A DNA stretch of 64,000 nucleotides from Indolivaga alginatilytica (GCF_003201355.1 NZ_QICL01000020.1:21786-85785); one strand, 5' to 3'; counted from the first letter of the stretch, positions 26,344-35,395 are shown. Notes: generated by a model from the sequence alone, not told the origin. Made by a program: numbers and translations.

Positions 26344-26631
26344 TTATCTAAATCCCAAATTATATAATTTCCGACCTAATTCTTTATCTTTTTGGGAAGG
26401 ACTAAAGGTGAAAATAGTATTATGCATATCCATCCTTTCAGAAACAATCCCCCAAGTTCTTTTAAAATTATTAGAATCATTATCGTCTTGTGTTGAGCCT
26501 TGAGAAATATACCCTTTTTTTGCTAGTTTCTTGATTATTTCTTCACCAAAAAGTCTTTCCAAGTCATCTCTGTAACCCTTTTTTTCTGTTGCAATATAGT
26601 CTATTGCTTGTTGAAGTAAATCTTTTTTCAT
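26344..26631 (-). CDS. Hypothetical protein
   Basis: 95 residues, basic and helical. LERLFGEEIIKKLAKKGYI may form a winged-helix half. A candidate minus-strand -7 element (TATATTTG, 26787-26794) lies upstream, so it probably has its own promoter with the 24951 gene downstream. 26632-26875 is AT-rich with no gene. Confidence 0.55.
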   Translation of the reverse strand: MKKDLLQQAIDYIATEKKGYRDDLERLFGEEIIKKLAKKGYISQGSTQDDNDSNNFKRTWGIVSERMDMHNTIFTFSPSQKDKELGRKLYNLGFR

Positions 26632-26875
26632 TTTCTTTATTCTATTTTGAAAGACTACTATTACTATGATTAGAACAAGATAATTCTATTTTTGTTCAGG
26701 TTGGTAATAATAGTAGATAAATATCAGATAGTAGAAATGCTATTCTTCTATATATAGATAAACTTATATAAATATTTCTAGTTCGACAAATATAGAAAAT
26801 CATTTTCTAAAATATGCAAGAAGGTATGTTTATTTTTTTATATTACTAAGAATATCATCAACTTATTAAGAAAAG

Positions 26876-27286
26876 TCAATTTTCAATTATAACGATATTA
26901 TGTAAGTAACGCATGAGTTTACGTTTAATGATGTAAGTTGGGTCTTTGTATTCTTTATCTGTTTTAACGACTTCGACACGAAGTTTACCTTTTATATTGC
27001 GATAGGTGAAGTTTGCCTCAAAGTTGACGGGGTATTCGACGCAGACTTTTTTCTTTATTGTTTTAGTCTTAGTTTTTAGCACTTCTTTTTCATAGCGAAT
27101 GACAGTTACGGCTTCTAATAATGTGAAACTGACCCGTCTTTGCAGTTGGGTTATTTGTCCTTCTTTCTCCATGTTCAAAAGTACTTCGTATCTGTCGGCT
27201 TCGGCTTTTGATTTGAAATTTCCAAAATGGTTTGTGTATTTTCCTTTGTTATCAAGGGGGATAAGTTTTGTGTTAGTTGGTTTCAT
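26876..27286 (-). CDS. DUF1064-like predicted nuclease
   Basis: 136 residues: FGNFKSKAEADRYEVLLNMEKEGQI at the start, YPVNFEANFTYRNIKGKLRVEVVK in the middle and YIIKRKLMRYLHNI at the end match the DUF1064 layout, a predicted PDDEXK-type phage nuclease. It is probably involved in DNA processing. It lies 6 bp after the MuF gene in the packaging operon. Confidence 0.7.
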   Translation of the reverse strand: MKPTNTKLIPLDNKGKYTNHFGNFKSKAEADRYEVLLNMEKEGQITQLQRRVSFTLLEAVTVIRYEKEVLKTKTKTIKKKVCVEYPVNFEANFTYRNIKGKLRVEVVKTDKEYKDPTYIIKRKLMRYLHNIVIIEN

Positions 27287-27292
27287 ATTTTA

Positions 27293-28132
27293 TTAAATTA
27301 TATCCGAAGTATATACAGGAAGCATTAAGCAACAACATCGTAAATGATAGCCGTAGAAAAATTCTTCTTTGGGATGAAACACGCCTACATTGTCGTCACA
27401 TAATATACAGGGGTAAGAACTTGCTCTGGTGGTGTACCAACCGACTATATTTGTTTTACCCAACCAAATATGATTGAGGGTATTGTTGTAGGCATGAAAT
27501 ATAGTTTGCTGCTCCAGCCGTAAAAGACTATTGAAAGCGGAAACATATTTACCCGTTCCGAATGTGATACCTTTATTAAGGATACGCTCTACTTTGAATC
27601 CTTGTTGTTTAAATGCTTCAAGCAATAACGATGCTTTGTAAGGAACTTTTAGTGAGTTGATATAAGCATTAAGGATTTGATACCCGGATAGACCTTTATT
27701 TATTCCTGCGGCAATGTATGCTTCAACTTCGGAATGTATCAGTTTTATATATTGATCTATACGAGCTTCGAGTGTTTTTTCAGCAATCTTAGAAGATAGA
27801 AACAAAAGCAGGAATTTATTATCTTTTGCGGGTCCTTCTTTTTCATAAGCGAGATCATTGACATACTCGGCTCGCAGGTAAATGATATTGAATATATCTT
27901 TTCTGAGTTTGTAGAGTATGTCGTTGACCTTACTTTCAAGTGTCGGATTATGTGAAAAATGGAAAGCCTTTCCCAAATCAGAATATGACATGGAAACGTT
28001 AATCAGATCAATGGCGTTTCGTTTAATGATTGCCTTAAGGTCTGAATCGGCAAATGACATCTGATCTATTACCTGATCGAGATATTTTTTTGCTTCGGTT
28101 TTCCTTTTCAGTGTTTCGGATAGTGGTATCAT
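27293..28132 (-). CDS. MuF-like minor head protein
   Basis: 279 residues. The C-terminal part has WYTTRASSYPCILCDDNVG with a later YGYHLRCCC, the Cys/His pattern of phage Mu F / SPP1 gp7-type proteins. Family members bind the portal and are packed in the head. The start overlaps the portal stop by four bases, as is normal for this pair. Confidence 0.78.
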   Translation of the reverse strand: MIPLSETLKRKTEAKKYLDQVIDQMSFADSDLKAIIKRNAIDLINVSMSYSDLGKAFHFSHNPTLESKVNDILYKLRKDIFNIIYLRAEYVNDLAYEKEGPAKDNKFLLLFLSSKIAEKTLEARIDQYIKLIHSEVEAYIAAGINKGLSGYQILNAYINSLKVPYKASLLLEAFKQQGFKVERILNKGITFGTGKYVSAFNSLLRLEQQTIFHAYNNTLNHIWLGKTNIVGWYTTRASSYPCILCDDNVGVFHPKEEFFYGYHLRCCCLMLPVYTSDII

Positions 28133-29676
28133 GTGGCTTTTGCAACGATTTTTCGCTGAGTATTGTTATTATTCATTCCGTCATTTGCTGATTCGAAAGA
28201 AATCTTCTCTCTTTCGTCTTTTAATTCCTGATCTTTCTGTTTTTTGAGGCGATTCAGTTCATCGGCTGCGGCATAGATGCTGTTTTCCTGTGCTGTTTCG
28301 ATTGAAGTGAATCCAGATGTCACACCCATCACTAAGTTGTTGGTGACTTCACTGTCATTTTGATGTATATAAATATCAAGGTCGCCACGAACGTCGAGTT
28401 TTTCAAAGTCTGAAACCGAGTTCCCTTCCTCGATTGCAAAACCTTCTTTGAATAGTGATACTATTTTGTCTATGGATTTATTATAGAAGTTTTTGTCATT
28501 CAGCCCTTGTTCCAACGCAGGGGAATAGAGCAGCTTTATGGAAACACTAGGAAGGTCGCCATTTGTATTTTCAGGGGGAAGGACTGTAAAGCTACCCATG
28601 AGAATGTATTTCAACGTTTCCCGAAGTTGTAATTCGAAAGAGCTTGAAGCATCGGCTTTTTCCATAAACTTAGCATCGCCATCGCTATTGTCGAAAAGTA
28701 ACGCCCTTGCCTGCCCTCTTAAATCACCTGTGATTTCCACATCACCTTTGACGAGCATAATACGAAAAGCATACGATTTGTTGTTTTCAAAAAGTTGAGA
28801 AAGTGCGAGTTCCAGTTTATCAATCAAATCCTGTACGCCAGACCAACAAGCCCCTTCTTCACATTTGAGGTATTCAATCGGAATAGAAGTAAATCCGTGA
28901 ATTTTAGGTTTGTCTACGACGTACCAGCCGTCGGTATCGGCTGTATTGGATAAAACGTGTTTGAAGGTTTTAGCATCCCACGATATTGATTGTTTTTCTA
29001 CGCCTTCGGTTGAATATGTCAGGAGTGTACAATATTTATCGTCCCATATTTCCAAATAGGGTACTTCTTCCTGACGCTCGAAATCGTAGGCTGTAAAACT
29101 ACGTCCGAATAACCGTAAGTTCCCCCGTGAATCTCGTATGGGGTGCAAGCCATCGCCTTTGAGTACGGAAAACACTCGGTATGAAAAGGTTTTGTTGTCA
29201 CGAACGGCACAAAACGCTGCATCGCCCGTAGCTTTGATTGACTGGCAAAATTCGTATTTTGCAGTTTCCATATTCCTTTTCTCCCATCCATTTTTGAACT
29301 TTATAAATGTTTCGTGTTCGTGATCGGAAGGATTTAGGTTATGATGTATGAACTTTACTTTCTCGCCACATAGATGTGTAAGGTGTTTCTGTAATATTAC
29401 TTTTTGTAATGGAACTGAGACACGTTCAATAGGAGTTTCGACAATCTTTTTTTTGCCTGTCGGCTCATTCTTATCGTCTAATATAGGTACTTCTTTGAGT
29501 ATGTTTTCATAGTATGTATTATCATTAATTCTGTGACCTTCGGGGTCAAGTTCCGAGAGGTATTCGGCTTGATATATTTCACGTCGCAAGAACTTATTTG
29601 TACGGAATCCACGATTAGGCTGATTCCTGTAAAAGCGTTCCCGTTGGTTATAAATCTGATCTACGGTTATAGGCAT
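28129..29676 (-). CDS. Portal protein
   Basis: 515 residues of the SPP1 gp6-like class: AEYLSELDPEGHRIND early, then VSVPLQKVILQKHLTHLCGEK, WDDKYCTLLTY, a stem region, and a helical C-terminus ending in charged residues. It forms the dodecameric DNA channel at the capsid vertex. It is placed after terminase and the PAPS-reductase-like gene and coupled to MuF. Confidence 0.85.
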   Translation of the reverse strand: MPITVDQIYNQRERFYRNQPNRGFRTNKFLRREIYQAEYLSELDPEGHRINDNTYYENILKEVPILDDKNEPTGKKKIVETPIERVSVPLQKVILQKHLTHLCGEKVKFIHHNLNPSDHEHETFIKFKNGWEKRNMETAKYEFCQSIKATGDAAFCAVRDNKTFSYRVFSVLKGDGLHPIRDSRGNLRLFGRSFTAYDFERQEEVPYLEIWDDKYCTLLTYSTEGVEKQSISWDAKTFKHVLSNTADTDGWYVVDKPKIHGFTSIPIEYLKCEEGACWSGVQDLIDKLELALSQLFENNKSYAFRIMLVKGDVEITGDLRGQARALLFDNSDGDAKFMEKADASSSFELQLRETLKYILMGSFTVLPPENTNGDLPSVSIKLLYSPALEQGLNDKNFYNKSIDKIVSLFKEGFAIEEGNSVSDFEKLDVRGDLDIYIHQNDSEVTNNLVMGVTSGFTSIETAQENSIYAAADELNRLKKQKDQELKDEREKISFESANDGMNNNNTQRKIVAKAT

Positions 29677-29694
29677 ATTTGTATAAGTTTAGTG

Positions 29695-30543
29695 TTAGTC
29701 AAAGTTTATTTTGTATTGTTGAAGGTTAAGAGCAATGAATACATTCTGCTTCTGCCTACTAGCCCACCATTCAAAAATCAAATTTTCGTCGTTATTTAAT
29801 TTTGAACCATATTTCGGATTTGATGCAAGTAGATTCTTTATTGCTTTTTTATAGGCTTTTTCGACTTTGGGAAACATAAGCCTGTCCCGTGCTATTTCTT
29901 TTTTTCCTGCCATCGGACACATGATGCAGCCGATTCTTCTATATCCTAAATCGTATAATTCGCAGTGAGGTAAATTTCTTAATTTCAAGAAGTCCCAGAC
30001 ATCACGTTCAGACCAATCGAGAATCGGGGATAACAGAATCTTATCTATCCCTTTTATACATGACACCTGTGTTTCATTATGGGTATCGAATTGGTCTAAG
30101 GAGCCGGAAAAATTATTCTTGCCTGTTTCTATTTCGTTTCTTTTTGACCTTCTTAGGCTTTCGGCTTTCCTTATACCGAGTATCGTGACCGTACCCGCCC
30201 CTGACTGTTCTTTTAGTACATCGCAGCACCAACGGATAAGGCGGCTGGGTAAACACTTCTTTTTAGGTATGAGCTTGTAAATACTTTCTTTAGGTCGATG
30301 AAGCTGAACGTCGGGGTAGTGTTTTCTTACAAACTTTACTACCTGTGGTGGATCAACAGAGGTAAGATTCATGTGAGCTTGAAATTTCACCCCTGCCATT
30401 TTTGCTAATTCATATATTACTTGTGAATCTTTACCACCAGAGAAAGCCAGATAAAACCCATTTGAAGGATCATATTGAAGTGCCAACCTCTCCGCTTTTT
30501 TTATAAGGTTTACCGAATAATCTATTTTTTGCTTAAGGTTCAT
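29695..30543 (-). CDS. PAPS-reductase-like PP-loop protein
   Basis: 282 residues from the ATG at 30541-30543. This start follows the leader motif ACACAAACT; the longer frame would overlap terminase. PP-loop LAFSGGKDSQVIYELAKMAG, conserved CLPSRLIRWCCDVLKEQ, ILDWSERDVWDFL and Cys pair RRIGCIMCPMAG match the adenylyl-transfer / thiolation branch that includes DndC-like proteins. Phages often carry such genes; roles in sulfur assimilation or DNA/RNA thiolation are discussed. It is unusually placed between terminase and portal. Confidence 0.82.
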   Translation of the reverse strand: MNLKQKIDYSVNLIKKAERLALQYDPSNGFYLAFSGGKDSQVIYELAKMAGVKFQAHMNLTSVDPPQVVKFVRKHYPDVQLHRPKESIYKLIPKKKCLPSRLIRWCCDVLKEQSGAGTVTILGIRKAESLRRSKRNEIETGKNNFSGSLDQFDTHNETQVSCIKGIDKILLSPILDWSERDVWDFLKLRNLPHCELYDLGYRRIGCIMCPMAGKKEIARDRLMFPKVEKAYKKAIKNLLASNPKYGSKLNNDENLIFEWWASRQKQNVFIALNLQQYKINFD

Positions 30544-30560
30544 TGTATAGTTTGTGTGTT

Positions 30561-32153
30561 TTATAGAAACCATACGCCAGTTCGTCTGGCTTTGATTTTC
30601 TTTATTTCAAAGTATTCCCGCATGAAGAAACTTTCCATGAAATCGGGTGAGCGTCCGATAATCTTTTTCATTTCGACTTTGGATATGAGCTTCCAGTTTT
30701 TGTCTGTGTCTTTGTCGTCTTGTGCTACTGCTTTACGTTCCTTAAGGAGAATATTTTCGAGTGATACGTTCTTATAGTTTTTACCGCTAAACTTGCGTAG
30801 CCTGAGAGAATGTTCGATGCTGTAACCGCCTGCTTTCATTCTCTGAACGAATTTATATGCACACTCAGCTTTGAGGTTCTCGAACATGGTGCGGTCGCCA
30901 TTGGTGGGCATTTCCTTGTTGTTGAAAGGCTTGGCTTTTGGCATGTAGCCTTTAAATACTTGCCCCAATCCGTTTACGTCGTATAAGAAATTATCTTCGA
31001 GTACCCCGTGTAATTGGAGGAACTCTTTAGCATATTCTACGGTCTTTTTAGAATCTACGGCTATAACACGAACATCCCGTGCGTGATAGCCTTCCCAGTA
31101 CCACATGACACATTTGTCGCCCCCTTCAAATGCCACATCACATGTTATGTATTTACCGCCCTGATTCTGATAGGAGTTGTTGAAAAACTTCTCCATGTCC
31201 TCGAACGTCAATAATCCTACTCCCGCAGTTTTGAATTTCCAATTTCCGTCTAAATCTCTGGCTACTTGCTCGTCACTTTGGTTTGCCAAGTTCCCCAAGT
31301 AGTTAGGGTCGGACTTCATTAGCTTTACGTTTTCTTCGAGCTTGCCTTCTATGAATGTGACGGACTTAATGAACATATCCTCTTTGTTACCAAACACATC
31401 GTATTCTTTTCTCCAAAGTTTGTCTATGCGTTCTTTGGCTTGCTCGTAAACTTCTTTCTTTGAATCGCCCCAATAGATTTCATTCACGGTTTCGCCATAC
31501 ATGAAGCAATAGCGGACTACTCCGTTGCGTTCGGGAATCGGCATGCCATCTTCGCCAATCCACCAATCTATGAAGTTTGCCACCCAAGAATCGGGGTCAG
31601 GATTGCAACTTCCACGAAAACGATTTTTAATTCCGTGAGCGTTACGGTTAGAAGTAAGTAAGTACTTGAAATATTCGTAAGGCATGTGTGTTATTTCATC
31701 TACTCCGACATAGGAAAGTTCCAAGCCCTGAAAACGTTTTTTGAAATCTTCGAAGCTGTCGGAATAATAGTCGAATTTGAGTTTGCCGCCAGAAGCAAAA
31801 TTCCACGTCATGTCTTGCTGGGATTTGTTATATATCCCGAATTGGGAATATACACCGTCGGATTTATCAATTATGCCGCCTGTTTTTCTGCTGTCCTCTT
31901 TTTCCTTCCGTAATAGTGTAGCATAGAAGAAAGGGTTTGAAACATCGCCCAATGCTTCCATGAGAAGTGAAAAGGTTTTACTACCTCCACGTTTTCCCCC
32001 GAAAATACATATATCGGCTTCGCATTGTAAGAATAGTTCCTGAGAGCCTTTTTGAGCGATGATGTTATAGGACGAATCTTCTTTCCTTAGAGTATTGAGA
32101 TATTCTAAGGTGTAAACGTCAGCATTGAAAGTTGTGTCAAGTTCGTGTATCAA
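30561..32153 (-). CDS. terL: Terminase large subunit
   Basis: 530 residues. ATPase: deviant Walker A ICIFGGKRGGSKTFS (residues ~50-64) and Walker B SYVGVDEITHM. Nuclease: YITCDVAFEGGDKCVMWYW (first acidic residue). It drives DNA packaging and cuts the concatemer. The best start is TTG at 32153; no in-frame ATG precedes the ATPase. First gene of the minus-strand packaging operon, 8 bp after a leader terminator. Confidence 0.92.
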   Translation of the reverse strand: MIHELDTTFNADVYTLEYLNTLRKEDSSYNIIAQKGSQELFLQCEADICIFGGKRGGSKTFSLLMEALGDVSNPFFYATLLRKEKEDSRKTGGIIDKSDGVYSQFGIYNKSQQDMTWNFASGGKLKFDYYSDSFEDFKKRFQGLELSYVGVDEITHMPYEYFKYLLTSNRNAHGIKNRFRGSCNPDPDSWVANFIDWWIGEDGMPIPERNGVVRYCFMYGETVNEIYWGDSKKEVYEQAKERIDKLWRKEYDVFGNKEDMFIKSVTFIEGKLEENVKLMKSDPNYLGNLANQSDEQVARDLDGNWKFKTAGVGLLTFEDMEKFFNNSYQNQGGKYITCDVAFEGGDKCVMWYWEGYHARDVRVIAVDSKKTVEYAKEFLQLHGVLEDNFLYDVNGLGQVFKGYMPKAKPFNNKEMPTNGDRTMFENLKAECAYKFVQRMKAGGYSIEHSLRLRKFSGKNYKNVSLENILLKERKAVAQDDKDTDKNWKLISKVEMKKIIGRSPDFMESFFMREYFEIKKIKARRTGVWFL

Positions 32154-32160
32154 GGTCGAT

Positions 32161-32206
32161 AAAATAAAAAAAGCCCGACACTTCCCTTAAAGGAAATATC
32201 GGACTT
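32161..32206 (-). terminator. Leader terminator upstream of terL
   Basis: On the minus strand a 15-bp stem (with G-U pairs) around TTTAAG, ending CGGGCTT and followed by TTTTTATTTT. It lies between the 32240-32272 promoter and the terL start. Confidence 0.82.
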
Positions 32207-32239
32207 GTTATGTCTCTGATTATGTATTTTTACACATAG

Positions 32240-32272
32240 CAAATATAGTGAATTTATAGTATTCTAGGCAAA
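32240..32272 (-). promoter_or_regulatory. Promoter of the packaging operon
   Basis: On the minus strand TTTG (32269-32272), 21 bases, TATATTTG (32240-32247): full consensus match. The expected start is near 32233, giving an ~80-nt leader that contains the terminator. Confidence 0.72.
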
Positions 32273-32306
32273 TAAGGGATGTAGTAGAAAGCTCCTAACA
32301 CCGAAA

Positions 32307-32338
32307 TTTGCATAGTAATTAAGGACTGCATACATTTG
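32307..32338 (+). promoter_or_regulatory. Promoter of the Com-like / tRNA / head operon
   Basis: TTTG (32307-32310), 20 bases, TACATTTG (32331-32338): full consensus match, 16 bp before the Com-like start codon and divergent from the packaging promoter. Confidence 0.72.
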
Positions 32339-32354
32339 TAAAAAAGATTGGTAA

Positions 32355-32540
32355 ATGCCAGAAATACTAGAAAAACTTAACACATATTCTTACAATCTGC
32401 CTCATTCAACTAACTGGAAATTCTGTCCGAATTGCAGGAAGCGTTTATTTGAGGTAATCCAAAGCGACGGGTTTACCATTGAGATAAAATGCAGATGTTG
32501 TAAGAAAATTGTATCAATAGAACAGGAGCAAGTACGTTAG
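32355..32540 (+). CDS. Com-like zinc-ribbon protein
   Basis: 61 residues. WKFCPNCRKRLFEV followed by IEIKCRCCKKI is the two-CxxC ribbon of the phage Mu Com family, whose prototype switches on translation of the mom DNA-modification gene by binding its mRNA. Here it is the first gene of the late plus-strand transcript, next to tRNA genes and upstream of a leader terminator. An RNA-binding regulatory role is therefore plausible but not shown. Confidence 0.65.
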   Translation: MPEILEKLNTYSYNLPHSTNWKFCPNCRKRLFEVIQSDGFTIEIKCRCCKKIVSIEQEQVR

Positions 32541-32601
32541 TAATGGTGGGGCTATTCTCCACTAGCCTTTTTTCGCACTGACGTACTTCGCTTTAACTAA
32601 C

Positions 32602-32684
32602 GGAAAGTGAAACCAATAGGGTTGGTAAGTTTTTGCTAAAAACATTGGGCGGTAAAGTCTGGGGTTCGATTACTCCGCTTTCCG
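32602..32684 (+). tRNA. tRNA-Ser (anticodon GCU), phage-borne
   Basis: Acceptor GGAAAGT/GCTTTCC, D-arm ACC/GGT with GG in the loop, anticodon loop TTGCTAA, extended variable arm, T-arm GGGGT/ACTCC with TTCGATTA, discriminator G as in serine tRNAs. The anticodon stem has one A-A mismatch, so activity is less sure. Confidence 0.72.
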
Positions 32685-32688
32685 CAAT

Positions 32689-32771
32689 GGAAGAATGACA
32701 GAATGGCTATTGTAGCGGTCTTGAAAACCGTCGTCTGAAAGGGCGTGTGGGTTCGAATCCTTCTTCTTCCG
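32689..32771 (+). tRNA. tRNA-Ser (anticodon UGA), phage-borne
   Basis: 83 nt class II tRNA: acceptor GGAAGAA/TTCTTCC, anticodon loop CTTGAAA, variable arm stem, T-arm GTGGGTTCGAATCC, discriminator G. It begins four bases after the first tRNA-Ser and is on the same transcript. Confidence 0.9.
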
Positions 32772-32802
32772 CAAACTTTATTCATATTTTACAGAGACTT
32801 GA

Positions 32803-32847
32803 AAGTCCGATATACAGCTAATAAATGGCTGTTTATCGGGCTTTTTT
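32803..32847 (+). terminator. Leader terminator before the head operon
   Basis: Stem of 14 pairs in 15 (AGTCCGATATACAGC with GCTGTTTATCGGGCT), then six T. It resembles the terL leader terminator in sequence (AGTCCGATA ... TCGGGCTTTTTT). No consensus promoter was found between it and the scaffold gene. Confidence 0.8.
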
Positions 32848-32915
32848 CGGTTTTAGACCGTTTTGTCTCTCTCTTTTTCATACAAGTACTAACACAAACT
32901 TTACTAACACACACG

Positions 32916-33575
32916 ATGGAGAAAGAAAAACTTTCCACAGACCTAAAAGGATTGGTTGGAGAAACCAGCTTATCACAGAGAACATGGGACGATTATTTGG
33001 AACATTCGGTTATGCCTTTTCTACCGACAGAGGAAGATAAGATCGGCGATTACATTTCAAAACATGCTAATGCTTTGAAATCTATGGATGGGCAACTGAA
33101 TCACGATGTAGCGGAAAAGGTGAATGACTTCAAAAAGAGTTATAAACCTATTGCAGTTAACAGTCAGCAGCCAACAGTTGACAATCCAGACAAATCGGGA
33201 CTACAAAATGCCGATAATGAAAAGTTGACTGATTTGGAATCACGAATGCAACGATTTGAGAAGGCAGAAGCGGAAAAAAAAGAAGCTGTCCTAAAAACCG
33301 AGAAGCTGGACGAAGCCAAAAAACTTATGCAGGAACAGGGAGCAAGCCACGAAACGGTTTTAAATCTAATCCTACCGCAATTGCAACCTACCGAAGAAAT
33401 ATCAGTTTCCGATCTGGCAAAAAAAGGGAAAGAAATGTATGATAAAGCGTATGCTGACCTGTATGGTGGTGACAGCTATGTCCCGGCATTTGGCGGTGGC
33501 TCTTCCAACAGCTCAACCAAAACCAGCAAAGATGCTTATATGAAGCATTTACGTGAGACAGGCAGAATAAAATAA
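32916..33575 (+). CDS. Putative scaffold protein
   Basis: 219 residues from the ATG at 32916, which follows the AACACAAACTTTA leader; an upstream start would overlap the tRNA. Acidic, helical, with a coiled-coil centre (LESRMQRFEKAEAEKKEAVL) and a flexible Gly/Ser tail. Composition and place before decoration and capsid genes fit a head scaffold. There is no sequence-specific motif. Confidence 0.65.
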   Translation: MEKEKLSTDLKGLVGETSLSQRTWDDYLEHSVMPFLPTEEDKIGDYISKHANALKSMDGQLNHDVAEKVNDFKKSYKPIAVNSQQPTVDNPDKSGLQNADNEKLTDLESRMQRFEKAEAEKKEAVLKTEKLDEAKKLMQEQGASHETVLNLILPQLQPTEEISVSDLAKKGKEMYDKAYADLYGGDSYVPAFGGGSSNSSTKTSKDAYMKHLRETGRIK

Positions 33576-33600
33576 CCTAACACAAACTTATAACTACACT

Positions 33601-34230
33601 ATGGGAACATTTAATACAAATGGTGTAAAGTCAAAGAAATACGGCGGTTCTTATCCCGTATGGCTGACTATCAACCAAAAAGAACGTTCAGGCGGTACGC
33701 TTGAATATCTTCCACCTATCGGTACGATCATAAGATCCGGCTCACTTGTCAGCATTGACGGTGCTGGGGGGAAAGCCAAGATCATAGAAACCTTTGAAGT
33801 AGCTGAAAATGTAACTGCGACAGATACAACAGTGAAAGTTCAGGCGTATGCAAGCCATCCCAAACCGACAAACGGGACCAACCTAATGAAATCGCCCACC
33901 ACAGTAGGAACGACAGGCACAGGTGTTGCCGTTGCTGGCGTTGCTCTGGATTCTGCAAACGGTGTTGTCACTTTTACGATTGCGGCTAATGCTTTCGGGA
34001 CACTTGCGAAAGGCGACATTCTGGTGAAAGCATCGAAAGCCGGAACGGGAGCAAAAATATATGCAGTACCATCAGGACTGACAGAAAATGATGTCTGGGT
34101 AGAAGAAGGCGACCAATATGCAACCGTAGCATCGGTATTTCATGGCGAGATCATGGAAGATCGCATACAGCCGATTCCCGACTGCATCAAAGAAGTATTA
34201 CCACAAATTAAATTTCAGAAAGGAATCTAA
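33601..34230 (+). CDS. Head fibre / decoration-like protein
   Basis: 209 residues: an N-terminal beta domain (GGTLEYLPPIGTIIRSGSLV) and a Gly/Thr/Ala-rich middle. It lies between scaffold and capsid genes, the usual place of a decoration or head-fibre protein. It follows the AACACAAACTTA leader motif. Confidence 0.6.
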   Translation: MGTFNTNGVKSKKYGGSYPVWLTINQKERSGGTLEYLPPIGTIIRSGSLVSIDGAGGKAKIIETFEVAENVTATDTTVKVQAYASHPKPTNGTNLMKSPTTVGTTGTGVAVAGVALDSANGVVTFTIAANAFGTLAKGDILVKASKAGTGAKIYAVPSGLTENDVWVEEGDQYATVASVFHGEIMEDRIQPIPDCIKEVLPQIKFQKGI

Positions 34231-34233
34231 GCC

Positions 34234-35394
34234 ATGACACCACGAGATAACAGTTATTATGACCTTATAAAATACGGCTTCGCAAACGAAACGTATCAGG
34301 AATTTGTAGACAATTACCTTTCTACTCTACACAACGGACGCAAAACAGACGGTTTTGAATGGGACAGTGATATTCAGATTGATTTCACATATCATCAAAT
34401 ACAGGCGGAACTTGGTCTGAACACTATGCCTACTTATGTAGATATTGATTCTCCTGCCGTGTATAAACATCACGAAGGTTTTGAACTTAGTTCGGGAACA
34501 ATACCCAGAGCTAAACACGGGTACGCACTAAACGAAAAGATTCTGAGAGAGGAAATGATCTTCGCCCAAAGGACAGGACGTTTTTCTACCAACTTAAGTC
34601 AAAAAATGCGTGACCTAGCTTTCGACCATACATCAAAACTGATCGGCGGTAACTACAACGGTTTGACCTATCAACGAGACAGAATGGTTTCGACAGGTAC
34701 TTTCACATTGAATGCAGCCAATAACCCTTCGGGTATCAAAGACATTACTTTCGGTGCGAAAATTCCAGATACTAACAGAACTATACTTACGACTACGGCT
34801 CGTTGGTTTACCAATGATACCAATGCGGAAGGTGCGACCTCAGACCCTATCAGGAACTTGAAAGACCAAGTGTACAACCTTAAGAAGAAAGGTGTTGCAG
34901 CCATGCACTTTGAAGTAGACTACCTGACATTCAGGCGTGCAATTGAACACTCGAAAATAAGGACTGCGATTGCTTTAAATATCTATCCGTTGGCAGATGC
35001 AAATAACATTGCTCCTTTGGCTGCGGTATTGGATGAATCGGTTGTCAAAACAAAGCTGGAAGGCATTATCGGTTGTGCAATTAAAGTGATTGATAATATC
35101 GTTGCAGTAGAAAAATTCGACAAAGTAGCCGGTAAGGTTGTCAAAGACCAAATCAGATCATTCGAGCCGAATGTATGGGTGTTAGTTCCCGACGGCAAAC
35201 TGGGTACTATAAAAGCGGTAGAGCCTATTGTTGTACCTGACCCTGCGGCAAGGTTCGCATGGTTCGACGGGGGAAGAACCGTATTGAAACAGTGGTACGA
35301 CACACGAACAAATACACAATACATCGAATCGGAGCTAACAGCTTTGGTTGTACCTGATAAACCTCAATACATGACATACTTAACAGTAGCCTGA
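34234..35394 (+). CDS. Major capsid protein
   Basis: 386 residues starting MTPRDNSYYDLIKYGFANETYQEF. Order (after scaffold and decoration), length and alpha/beta composition suit an HK97-fold capsid. QYIESELTALVVPDK near the C-terminus is typical of capsid ends in Bacteroidota phages. Confidence 0.78.
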   Translation: MTPRDNSYYDLIKYGFANETYQEFVDNYLSTLHNGRKTDGFEWDSDIQIDFTYHQIQAELGLNTMPTYVDIDSPAVYKHHEGFELSSGTIPRAKHGYALNEKILREEMIFAQRTGRFSTNLSQKMRDLAFDHTSKLIGGNYNGLTYQRDRMVSTGTFTLNAANNPSGIKDITFGAKIPDTNRTILTTTARWFTNDTNAEGATSDPIRNLKDQVYNLKKKGVAAMHFEVDYLTFRRAIEHSKIRTAIALNIYPLADANNIAPLAAVLDESVVKTKLEGIIGCAIKVIDNIVAVEKFDKVAGKVVKDQIRSFEPNVWVLVPDGKLGTIKAVEPIVVPDPAARFAWFDGGRTVLKQWYDTRTNTQYIESELTALVVPDKPQYMTYLTVA

Positions 35395-35395
35395 T

